This document shows, one piece after another, positions 15,581-20,857 of a DNA stretch of 20,857 nucleotides (within the stretch, counting starts at the first letter, position 1; the number at the start of each line of letters is the position of its first letter). The stretch comes from a virus. The notes under the pieces are model-generated. The model did no database searches. It saw only the letters and a program-made list of their open reading frames with translations, and was not told where the DNA came from. The stretch is taken from positions 1-20,857 of IMG/VR virus record IMGVR_UViG_3300048779_000112, one strand, 5' to 3'. Position numbers and translations under genes: made by a program.

Positions 15581-16205
15581 ATATTTTTTTATGATGAATG
15601 CGTGCATGCTCTTGCGGTGACAAAACCTGAAGATTTTCAATTCGATTATCTGTGGGATCTTCGTTTATGTGATGCACGTGTTCTTTCTTTTTTAATTTTC
15701 TTCCCAAGTGCTTTTCCATTATAGAGCGGTGTTCATAGAATCTTATTTTGTTTATTTGTTTTCTTTTTCGGGGATTGGACCCTAATTTTACAGATTTTTT
15801 TTTGAATCCATAGCTCAATTTTTCTTCGCTCATAGATTTACCTTTGCATTTTCTAGAACAGAATCTTATTCCCGTTTTACTAAATAAGAATGTACTGGGA
15901 GAAGTCATGAATTTCCTATGACAAAAATGACATGATATCTCTATCTTAGAGTATCTTTTTGCTCCATTTAGGCTTCCGAGTCCACTGCATTTTTTAGAAC
16001 AATATTTTTTATTTATCTGGCTAGGTGTAACATAAATATTTTTTTCACAAATTAAGCATTTTTTTTCTTTACCATTTTTTATTTTAGGTATTAAATTTGA
16101 ATTATGAATCCTAGACCTTGCGGAACATGATCTTGAACAAAAAATTTGATTTTTTTTGTTCCTTTTAGGTAAAAATTCTACTTTGCATTGAAAACAAATT
16201 TTCAT
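15570..16205 (-). CDS. Zinc-ribbon HNH endonuclease (free-standing homing type)
   Basis: 211 aa from ATG 16205. The frame runs further upstream to 16349, but those 48 codons are the shadow of the lysine-rich gene on the other strand. Three CxxC...CSxxC zinc modules come first: CFQC with CSRSC, CLIC with CSKKC, and CHFC with CSRKC. A basic linker (GSNPRKRKQINK) leads to the C-terminal HNH domain: EHRSIMEKHLGRKLKKKEHV, then HHIN, DNRIENL and QEHARIHH. All three histidine/asparagine positions are present, so it is probably active. It is antisense to the surrounding late genes, very rich in A and T, and has the look of a self-inserted homing endonuclease gene. It is a paralogue of the short HNH protein at 8485-8673. 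Confidence 0.8.
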   Translation of the reverse strand: MKICFQCKVEFLPKRNKKNQIFCSRSCSARSRIHNSNLIPKIKNGKEKKCLICEKNIYVTPSQINKKYCSKKCSGLGSLNGAKRYSKIEISCHFCHRKFMTSPSTFLFSKTGIRFCSRKCKGKSMSEEKLSYGFKKKSVKLGSNPRKRKQINKIRFYEHRSIMEKHLGRKLKKKEHVHHINEDPTDNRIENLQVLSPQEHARIHHKKISTS

Positions 16206-16233
16206 AAACAATCCCGGTTGATTGGAGGATACC

Positions 16234-16368
16234 ATCGATAAACAAATAAAGAAAGAAAAGAAAGCCATGGATAAGGGCATGGAAAAGCTCGAACGCATGG
16301 ACAAGAAGAATGACAAGAAGCATGAGAAAATGGGCATGAAAAAGGCCATGAAGAAGAAAGGATGCTAA
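16234..16368 (+). CDS. Lysine/methionine-rich small protein with possible ATC start (44 aa)
   Basis: The stop at 16366-16368 and frame are clear. The strong GGAGG (16224-16228) stands 5 bases before an ATC, not an ATG. Reading from ATC gives IDKQIKKEKKAMDKGMEKLE, then DKKNDKKHEKMGMKKAMKKK and a final GC. The first ATG is at 16267 and has no clear ribosome-binding site; using it leaves 33 aa. The repeated (M/I)DK-x-x-KK pattern continues through the ATC part, so that part is coding in character. TTG 16222 is another possibility but overlaps the GGAGG. It follows the HNH insertion, which may have disturbed its start. Confidence 0.5.
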   Translation: MDKQIKKEKKAMDKGMEKLERMDKKNDKKHEKMGMKKAMKKKGC

Positions 16369-16370
16369 GT

Positions 16371-16403
16371 TAATCCCTATAGTCGCTAGTACTATAGGGA
16401 TTA
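16371..16403. terminator. Bidirectional terminator hairpin between convergent operons
   Basis: TAATCCCTATAGT (16371-16383) pairs perfectly with ACTATAGGGATTA (16391-16403): 13 bp with a CGCTAGT loop. It lies 2 bases after the plus-strand lysine-rich gene and 6 bases after the minus-strand exonuclease stop, so it could end both transcripts. U-tracts are weak on both sides. Confidence 0.7.
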
Positions 16404-16409
16404 TTTCAG

Positions 16410-17276
16410 TCAAGCAACCATAATCTTCCAGGTGGTCGTTGTACCCTTTCGATATTTATCGAGGTCAACGCCTTTGATTTCTGGAATCTCATCATAGGCC
16501 ACACGGCCGCGAACTATCGTCTTCATAACCTTAATCCCATCCCCTAAACAGTTTTGATCGCCACAGAGCTTTAAAAGCTCTTTCCTATAGCTTTCTTTAA
16601 CCTCTTCAAGAGTTTTAATCTGCTCATTGAGCTTGCGATACTGCTCGGCATATCCTTTCCATGTGGGCGTATCTGACATGTCCTTATAGTCAGAGTCTTG
16701 CAAAGTAGGAGGCTCATTGAAAGCTATACACTTCAAGAAAGCTCGCGCTACTGGGATAAAATTCTTTGCAAAATCAGGATGAGGGAACACCTCAATTACC
16801 ACATCTTTTTCCTCATCTTCACTACCTACTTGGTAGAAGCATTTCTCTGCCCCCGTCACTAGCAATTGATGTTGCATTTGGTCGAGGTAATATTGCGGTA
16901 CAACAGCCTCTAGGGCCTGTTTATATAGGTTGTGACCTCCAGTTTTTACCTCCAATATGTACTTGCCGCAGTCAGATAACCCGTCCAAGGATGCACCTAG
17001 GAAGTCATATTCAGAACTTTCAACGACTATGGGAGTCATATTCAATCCGAATTTTTTTATGAACCTGTCACGTATGACAGGCTCTAATCTCTTACCTCTT
17101 TCCATCGCATCATTGCTAGGCTGCTCGGGGATGAGTCCCAGCTTTCTTTGCCAGCATTTATATGCGGTCGACCAAGGAGAGGAACCCAGAATAGCTGGGC
17201 AATCCGTCGCAGTGATGATTGTCTTTCTCCAAGACAGCCATTCTTCTGAACCTTGCTCAAGATTAATTGTTTTCAT
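16410..17276 (-). CDS. YqaJ / lambda-exonuclease-type recombination nuclease
   Basis: 288 aa. The N-terminus QGSEEWLSWRKTIITATDCP is the standard start of the family (Q-x-S-x-EW-x-x-R...ITAT). PD-(D/E)xK-type residues follow: E65 in GKRLEP, D98 in GASLDGL, and the E109/K111 pair in LEVKT, then the Q-rich helix QMQHQL (133-138). The C-terminal third contains a helical bundle (QYRKLNEQIKTLEEVKESYR). It degrades one strand from double-strand ends to yield single strands for the annealing protein encoded just upstream. The start overlaps that gene's stop (TAATG), so exonuclease and annealer are made together as a Red/Erf-like pair. Confidence 0.9.
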   Translation of the reverse strand: MKTINLEQGSEEWLSWRKTIITATDCPAILGSSPWSTAYKCWQRKLGLIPEQPSNDAMERGKRLEPVIRDRFIKKFGLNMTPIVVESSEYDFLGASLDGLSDCGKYILEVKTGGHNLYKQALEAVVPQYYLDQMQHQLLVTGAEKCFYQVGSEDEEKDVVIEVFPHPDFAKNFIPVARAFLKCIAFNEPPTLQDSDYKDMSDTPTWKGYAEQYRKLNEQIKTLEEVKESYRKELLKLCGDQNCLGDGIKVMKTIVRGRVAYDEIPEIKGVDLDKYRKGTTTTWKIMVA

Positions 17277-17971
17277 TATGCCACCGCCTTTGCTTGTTCT
17301 TTATTTTTGTCGTTTAGATACTTAATTTTAGCATTGAGAGAAACCATGCACTTCTCGAAACAAGCCTTAGGAATATCCTGTATTGATTCGGCGTTGAATG
17401 ACTTCTTAATCCAATCACGAAAGGATTTGTTGCTTTCCTCATCTAAGTTCTGAATTAGTGTTGTCAGAGCTATAATCTCCGTCTTGCCTACTCGCTCAGC
17501 GGGAGCTTGCTCTTTCGGTTGAGCTGGAGGTGGTGGCGGAGTCTGATTGTTACTTTGCTGTTGTGATTTCCCTCTTCCTGATTCTGTTTCTCCGTCATCG
17601 TCCTCATCGCATACTACGCCTACAATTGCGCTCAGGCTATATCTACGTAGATACGTAATTGCGGCGCCGATACCCTGGCTATCATTCTTAGCAGGATTCA
17701 AAGGAAGGAATGACTTAACCCATTGTCCAGAGGTATGAGCTAATGTGGTAACCATGATGATTTTGCTGCCATCAGAATTCATTTCGGTCGTCTGCATAAT
17801 GCAAAGGCCGTATTTACTAAGTACTGGGCGAGCTGCATCCCATACACTTCCTAAGTCCGCATAAGAACTCTTAAAGAAAGGGTTTACCTTATCCTTAATC
17901 GCTGCTTGCATTTCCCCTTGTGCTTTTGATAAAGCTGCTGCTAATTCATTAATAACTTCTGACTGTGACAT
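17276..17971 (-). CDS. erf: Erf-family single-strand annealing protein
   Basis: 231 aa. The frame continues to ATG 18037, but AGGAAAG 7 bases before ATG 17971 and family alignment favour MSQSEVINELAAALSKAQGE as the start. Erf-family features: NPFFKSSYADLGSVWDAARP, SKYGLCIMQ, TTLAHTSGQWV, then DSQGIGAAITYLRRYSLSAI and an acidic CDEDDDG. Residues about 130-160 form a Q/N and proline linker (TPPPPP), followed by a small helical tail. P22 Erf, the family's namespace, binds and anneals single strands, and can circularise phage DNA. It is encoded with the exonuclease and is read from the duplicated promoter at 18493-18528. Confidence 0.9.
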   Translation of the reverse strand: MSQSEVINELAAALSKAQGEMQAAIKDKVNPFFKSSYADLGSVWDAARPVLSKYGLCIMQTTEMNSDGSKIIMVTTLAHTSGQWVKSFLPLNPAKNDSQGIGAAITYLRRYSLSAIVGVVCDEDDDGETESGRGKSQQQSNNQTPPPPPAQPKEQAPAERVGKTEIIALTTLIQNLDEESNKSFRDWIKKSFNAESIQDIPKACFEKCMVSLNAKIKYLNDKNKEQAKAVA

Positions 17972-18039
17972 AATTTCTTTCCTATATAATTTTGTTTTTG
18001 ATAGTTTGGCGTTGCATATATATCCTCGTTTTTTCATAC

Positions 18040-18094
18040 GGGGTGGGATGGTCCCACCCCACTCCTTTCAGTCGGTTACAATTTGACACCGACT
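18040..18094. other. Two perfect hairpins in the leader before the Erf gene
   Basis: AGTCGGT (18070-18076) pairs with ACCGACT (18088-18094). GGGGTGGGA (18040-18048) pairs with TCCCACCCC (18052-18060) around a 3-base loop, a very stable 9-bp stem. On the minus strand the order is: stop of the 59-aa gene, hairpin 1, AAAGGAG, hairpin 2, GT, then the ATG at 18037. No U-tract follows, so they may tune expression or stabilise mRNA rather than terminate. Confidence 0.6.
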
Positions 18095-18273
18095 CAGAAA
18101 AAGTCTCTCCAAGAAAGACCTAAGCAATCCATACAATTGCCGCAGCAATGTTGCTCCAGATTTGTGTCGTCTTCATCTTGCTCCAAATCTGTGTCAACTT
18201 CGTTTTCTAATTCTACACCATGCATTGACATAATCTCCGCATGGCTCCATTGGCCCCAATATGCTGTGCTCAT
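18094..18273 (-). CDS. Small acidic cysteine-motif protein (59 aa)
   Basis: The ATG is 2 bases after the preceding stop, consistent with coupling. The product starts MSTAYWGQWSHAEIMSMHGV. A strongly acidic centre carries an imperfect duplicate (DTDLEQDE then DTNLEQH), visible in DNA as GACACAGATTTGGAGCAA and GACACAAATCTGGAGCAA. It ends HCCGNCMDCLGLSWRDFF. The CCxxC-x-x-C cluster could bind zinc or another metal. It lies in the early recombination operon, upstream of Erf, and its overall charge suggests it binds a protein. No family recognised. Confidence 0.55.
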   Translation of the reverse strand: MSTAYWGQWSHAEIMSMHGVELENEVDTDLEQDEDDTNLEQHCCGNCMDCLGLSWRDFF

Positions 18274-18275
18274 GA

Positions 18276-18461
18276 TTAGAACCCATACATGTACTCGATT
18301 TCTCGAATATTGCTTGCTTGCTTCTCAAGTTCTCTAATTGTATGTTCCATCAATGAGGATGCAAAAGAATTGTAGTTCTCTGGCTTATTGATAAAGGACT
18401 CTAGACCTTTTGCAATAGCTGCGATGTTGGCGCTCGCAGTTTCTATTTCTTGATTTTTCAT
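18276..18461 (-). CDS. Small helical early protein (61 aa)
   Basis: First gene behind the duplicated promoter, with its ATG about 30 bases from the predicted transcript start. A GTG at 18473 in frame would add four residues, but it has no better ribosome-binding site. The product is one helical unit (QEIETASANIAAIAKGLESF, then SSLMEHTIRELEKQASNIRE) ending YMYGF, with no cysteines or hydrophobic membrane segment. Function unknown; expressed with Erf and exonuclease. Confidence 0.6.
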   Translation of the reverse strand: MKNQEIETASANIAAIAKGLESFINKPENYNSFASSLMEHTIRELEKQASNIREIEYMYGF

Positions 18462-18492
18462 ATCTACTCTCACTTGGTTTTGTGTTACGTAA

Positions 18493-18528
18493 GATCACAT
18501 TGTCACATATTGTAACATGCAAGTCAAC
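18493..18528 (-). promoter_or_regulatory. Promoter/operator copy B, driving the recombination operon
   Basis: On the minus strand TTGACT (complement of 18522-18527), 17 bases, then GACAAT (complement of 18499-18504); the start would be near 18492. Bases 18493-18511 are identical to copy A (10007-10025), and AAGTCAAC falls at the same offset. TGTCACA (18501-18507) and TGTAACA (18511-18517), both TGTNACA palindromes, lie 10 bp apart, one helical turn, and overlap the promoter, as operators would. Confidence 0.75.
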
Positions 18529-18554
18529 GTTATTTTCATCTTATCTTAAATCGC

Positions 18555-18583
18555 TTGTTTTTAACAGCTCTTCTTGATATACT
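18555..18583 (+). promoter_or_regulatory. Candidate promoter of the Cro-like gene
   Basis: TTGTTT (18555-18560), 17 bases, then TATACT (18578-18583). It points rightward at the regulator, divergent from copy B 27 bases away, giving about 50 bases of leader. A CGGAATTCCG palindrome (18595-18604) lies at the start of the transcript. Confidence 0.5.
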
Positions 18584-18640
18584 TCCAAATGTATCGGAAT
18601 TCCGGATTTTTGTCCACAAAAAGAAATAAAAAAGGGTTAT

Positions 18641-18901
18641 ATGGTGAATAAATTCGCAGAATGGATGAAAAATAACGATAAGAAACAGAGAGGAGTAGCA
18701 GAAAAACTCGGCATCAGTACATCTACACTTCACGATATACTGAGAAAAGAACAAATGCCAAGTCTTAAGGTTGCCTATGAGATAGAGCAGTGCACAAAAG
18801 GCGCTGTTACTATCTATGATTGGCTGGATCAACCAGCTGAACAAAAAAAGCCAATCAAAAAAATCGATGCCAAACCAAAAGCACAAAAAATCAAGAAATA
18901 A
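18641..18901 (+). CDS. Cro/CI-type helix-turn-helix regulator
   Basis: 86 aa, with GGGTT just before the ATG. The HTH is clear: FAEWMKNNDKKQRGVAEKLG then STSTLHDILRKEQMPS, i.e. helix 2 (RGVAEKLG), the turn and the recognition helix (STLHDILR), followed by helices 4-5 (LKVAYEIEQCTKG). The shape resembles YdaS/Cro-type proteins. The C-terminus is disordered and lysine-rich (PAEQKKPIKKIDAKPKAQKI), longer than a bare Cro domain. It is divergent from the recombination operon and 100 bases from the TGTNACA-like sites there. It is the best candidate for the regulator of both copies of the duplicated promoter, though no binding evidence exists. Confidence 0.8.
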   Translation: MVNKFAEWMKNNDKKQRGVAEKLGISTSTLHDILRKEQMPSLKVAYEIEQCTKGAVTIYDWLDQPAEQKKPIKKIDAKPKAQKIKK

Positions 18902-19233
18902 CGAATTTCCGGCGTGGTCTTCACGGCCAGCCAAATTTCGCCCCATACTTCCTTCATACATAACCCCCTCATGTTGTTAACACTCTGAGGGTGAACCGTA
19001 CTGAATAACTGAAAGTAATTGCAAATAAATTTTGATAAATATTATGAAAGTGAATCCCCTAACGCCAATTAGGGGATTCGGGAGAATAGAATACTACTAT
19101 CAAAAACGCCACAATCACAGGAGGTTGTAGTCTAATCGAGAAGAATAAACCCACAAAATCGGGGAAAGCGGAATTTTCTACGGATAATCCTAACTTTTCC
19201 TCGACAAAAAAACAACAATTTTTATTGAGGATT
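18902..19233. other. 332-base intergenic region with hairpins
   Basis: No canonical gene is seen. It holds CCCTCA/TGAGGG (18966-18971, 18986-18991) around a TGTTAACA palindrome; a weak promoter candidate TTGCAA (19019-19024) with TATTAT (19040-19045, spacer only 15); a perfect 11-bp hairpin GAATCCCCTAA/TTAGGGGATTC (19052-19062, 19069-19079); and a strong AGGAGG (19119-19124) without a normal start codon after it. The reading frame of the next gene is open back to 19090. Confidence 0.55.
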
Positions 19234-19509
19234 ATGAAGGATTATAGTGAATTCCCGCCATTGAAGTACTTTATACGAGTGTTAAAAACCTGTCCCAAGT
19301 CAGCCCTTTTGTATACCCAGCTATGGAGAAAAAAGGGCAAGCACATGAATCTTATCACGAATAAAAGAGAAGTCCGAAAGGAATATCTCATCTCTCCTAC
19401 GATGTTTAGGAATCTTCTATCGCCTTTGATGTTTCTAAATCTTATTAGTTTCATCGAAAGTGACGAAAAATTTCAGATCGACATCTTAGGGCCACATTTA
19501 AATGAATAA
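19234..19509 (+). CDS. Small phage protein, probable winged-helix type, before the replication gene (91 aa)
   Basis: From ATG 19234 the product is 91 aa. TTG 19225 is possible, and the frame is open to 19090, where an AGGAGG points at an ATC (19135). The sequence has KYFIRVLKTCPKSALLYTQL, RKEYLISPTMFRNLLSPLMF and ends with FIESDEKFQIDILGPHLNE. The central part (KREVRKEYLISPTMFRNLL) looks like the recognition helix of a winged helix, and the following 'LNLISF ... F-x-IDILG' would be the wing. Similar short proteins occur before phage replication genes. A DNA-binding role in replication or its control is plausible but unproven. The last 8 bases overlap the next gene (ATGAATAA). Confidence 0.6.
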   Translation: MKDYSEFPPLKYFIRVLKTCPKSALLYTQLWRKKGKHMNLITNKREVRKEYLISPTMFRNLLSPLMFLNLISFIESDEKFQIDILGPHLNE

Positions 19510-19693
19510 TAAAGAACTTTATTGCTTTGGGTGTGACATTTATGCTAGGGTATTAAATGAAAATGCCTCGATTCGTAGTCGAGGCATATTCGGTGGCGCT
19601 TGGGAACGCACTTATGATTGTCTTATGGAGACGTCAATCATTCTAACATCCCATGTTAAAAGATGCAACTCTTTTATGGGGTGGTATGTCTGA
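19502..19693 (+). CDS. Small cysteine-containing protein (63 aa), coupled between replication genes
   Basis: 63 aa. It overlaps the previous gene by 8 bases (ATGAATAA) and the next by 8 bases (ATGTCTGA). Such fit on both sides is the main evidence that it is translated. It contains CFGCDIYARV near the start and two more cysteines, RSRGIFGGAWERTYDCLMET, and no hydrophobic segment. A perfect 9-bp hairpin, ATGCCTCGA/TCGAGGCAT (19563-19571, 19579-19587), lies inside it and may mean that this stretch has an RNA role as well or instead. Function unknown. Confidence 0.45.
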   Translation: MNNKELYCFGCDIYARVLNENASIRSRGIFGGAWERTYDCLMETSIILTSHVKRCNSFMGWYV

Positions 19694-20501
19694 AAGATTT
19701 CTCAAATTTATCCCCTCTGAGGAGGCGTTCTGGCTAATGCAATATAAGCCAAATGCTTTCAGATTACTTTCACATATAGCCAATACAGCTCGCCGATACA
19801 ATGGTCATCCTGATGGATTAATCGTTGGTCAATGTCATTTGCAATCATGGAATTTTTATGGTTTAAGCGAACAAGAATACCGAACAGCCAAATCAATTCT
19901 TCTAAAGAGAAAACATATAATAATTATTGAAACTAACAGAACACGCAAAAAGTCAACGACCGGAGCAACGACCAATTCAACTCTCGTACAACTTTGTAGC
20001 TTAACGATTTGGGATATAAATTCTGAAGAGCCTAACGACCGAATCAACGACCGAGCAACGACCGAGCAACGACCGAGCAACGACAAACAAGAAAGAATAA
20101 GAAAAGATATATCTAACGATATATCTAATGAAGAAGAAGCTCTGCGCGCTGGCACTCATCCGGCTTCGCCGATTCGCGCAAAAGATTTATTAATTTTCAA
20201 TTTCGAGAAGTGGGAATTCGAAGGCATCACGGAACAAGATCTCGCTGACTGGAAACTCATGTATCCGCACATCGACATCAAAGTTGAAACTCTCAAAGCC
20301 TCTCAATGGCTAAAAAACAATCCTTCAAAAAGCAATAAGAAACAATGGAGGAAGTACCTTACAGGTTGGTATGGACGATCAAATGACTCAATTGAGAACA
20401 AAAAAGCTTACCGATCTGCTACCGGCGGAGCTACGCAAGATAGGCGAACAAAAAACAAAGACGGTACCCCAATCAGCAGTCGAGCCGAGGACCTCTTTTA
20501 A
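19686..20501 (+). CDS. Phage replication initiator (lambda O-like) with internal iterons
   Basis: 271 aa from ATG 19686, preceded by GGGGTGG; an ATG at 19653 is in frame but lacks a site. The N-terminal ~105 residues form a winged helix typical of phage initiators (AFRLLSHIANTARRYNGHPD, then GQCHLQSWNFYGLSEQEYRT). Residues ~115-150 are a low-complexity linker encoded by DNA iterons. The C-terminal part (FEKWEFEGITEQDLADWKLM ... LKASQWLKNNP ... KKQWRKYLTGWYGR) has the tryptophan-rich pattern of domains that contact the helicase loader. The next gene is a DnaC-like loader, as O is followed by P in lambda. It should bind the iterons within its own gene and recruit the host helicase. Confidence 0.75.
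   Translation: MSERFLKFIPSEEAFWLMQYKPNAFRLLSHIANTARRYNGHPDGLIVGQCHLQSWNFYGLSEQEYRTAKSILLKRKHIIIIETNRTRKKSTTGATTNSTLVQLCSLTIWDINSEEPNDRINDRATTEQRPSNDKQERIRKDISNDISNEEEALRAGTHPASPIRAKDLLIFNFEKWEFEGITEQDLADWKLMYPHIDIKVETLKASQWLKNNPSKSNKKQWRKYLTGWYGRSNDSIENKKAYRSATGGATQDRRTKNKDGTPISSRAEDLF
19955..20128. other. Candidate replication origin: iterons plus AT-rich direct repeats
   Basis: AACGACC occurs at 19955, 19967, 20034, 20046, 20057 and 20068, with AACGACA at 20079. The last four are 11 bp apart (unit AACGACCGAGC), the pair before that 12 bp. The 11-bp period breaks the reading frame, so the DNA rather than the protein is repeated. About 20 bases downstream GATATATCTAA occurs twice (20106-20116, 20118-20128) in an AT-rich tract. 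This is the lambda layout: iterons, then an easily melted region, inside the initiator gene. Confidence 0.65.
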
Positions 20502-20857
20502 AATGCCGACACTGAGCGAAATAGATAATAAAACTCCTGAGCAAATGGCTAAAATCATGGCCTATGCGAAGAATCCAAGAGGTTTTTTACTTCTTGCAGG
20601 AGCTAACGGAACGGGTAAAAGCTTTGTTGCACAGGCTATTTATGACAGGCATTCTAGATTCAAATTGCCTTACTACGACATGGACGAGGCATTTTTCATC
20701 AATCAAGCTGATCTAAATGAAAAGTGGTTACATGCAAAAGCGGAATTTAGTTCGCTTGAGCTTTCTGGCAGAATGAGACAAACGAAGTTACTAGTTTTAG
20801 ATGATTTGGGTACAAAGACACCCACGGATACCTTTGCAGACTTTTTGTATGGGATTA
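20383..20857 (+). CDS. DnaC/IstB-type AAA+ helicase loader, 3' end beyond the window
   Basis: At least 158 residues, cut by the window end. Walker A is GANGTGKSF and Walker B is LLVLDDLG (about residues 73-81 and 136-143 from ATG 20383). Between them lies LPYYDMDEAFFINQADLNEK, as in phage DnaC-like loaders. The start is uncertain: ATG 20383 (MTQLRTKKLTDLLPAELRKI) gives a helical N-terminus of the length expected for helicase binding and overlaps the replication gene by 119 bases; ATG 20371 adds four residues; ATG 20503 would avoid the overlap but remove 40 residues. None has an ideal ribosome-binding site. It is expected to load the replicative helicase onto the origin opened by the upstream initiator. 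Confidence 0.85.
   Translation, partial: MTQLRTKKLTDLLPAELRKIGEQKTKTVPQSAVEPRTSFKMPTLSEIDNKTPEQMAKIMAYAKNPRGFLLLAGANGTGKSFVAQAIYDRHSRFKLPYYDMDEAFFINQADLNEKWLHAKAEFSSLELSGRMRQTKLLVLDDLGTKTPTDTFADFLYGI

Noticed and set aside
16206-16349. N-terminal extension of the HNH endonuclease to 16349
   Set aside because: These 48 codons lie opposite the lysine-rich gene and give an F/S/M-rich shadow; the zinc modules start directly at ATG 16205.
18536-18961. 141-aa hydrophobic minus-strand ORF opposite the Cro-like gene
   Set aside because: The phenylalanine/leucine richness is the mirror of the lysine-rich HTH gene, which has a clear HTH pattern; the ORF also crosses the regulator's promoter.

Overview
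The window is a stretch of a tailed double-stranded DNA phage (or prophage) whose virion genes follow the short-tailed P22 plan. It uses the standard genetic code. The genes are densely packed, with many ATGA and TAATG overlaps. The SPFH protein and the lipoprotein suggest a Gram-negative host, but the host cannot be named from sequence alone. No tRNA, rRNA, CRISPR array, integrase or insertion sequence was seen.

Layout: (1) 1-8269, plus strand: virion genes in an order and size pattern like P22 (gene 4-like adaptor, two tiny basic proteins, a fibre-type protein, a large gene 10-like tail accessory protein, a 167-aa protein, then three proteins of 197, 429 and 594 aa matching P22 gp7, gp20 and gp16). 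(2) 8232-9979, minus strand: an antisense cassette read from one promoter: HTH protein, small membrane protein, SPFH/band-7 protein, HNH remnant, 63-aa protein, and a 22-aa hydrophobic micropeptide. It sits where P22 carries its immI region. (3) 10130-14957, plus strand: tail-fibre locus with a 944-aa repeat-rich fibre ending in a glycine-rich tip, followed by an orphan fragment of another tip. (4) 14993-16368: small late genes (lipoprotein, 75-aa helical protein, DUF6496-like protein, lysine-rich peptide) interrupted by an antisense zinc-ribbon HNH endonuclease gene. (5) 16410-18461, minus strand: recombination operon with a YqaJ/lambda-type exonuclease, an Erf-family annealing protein and two small proteins. 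(6) 18641-20857, plus strand: Cro-like regulator, two small genes, a lambda O-like replication gene carrying DNA iterons, and a DnaC-like helicase loader cut by the window edge.

The most striking regulatory feature is that the antisense cassette and the recombination operon, 8.5 kb apart, are read from almost identical minus-strand promoters: 19 identical bases across the -10 region, a 17-bp spacer, and the same -35. One regulator could therefore control both. Other points of interest are a Shine-Dalgarno sequence separated from its ATG by a perfect hairpin, a lambda-like origin inside the replication gene, and two strong ribosome-binding sites that point at ATC codons.
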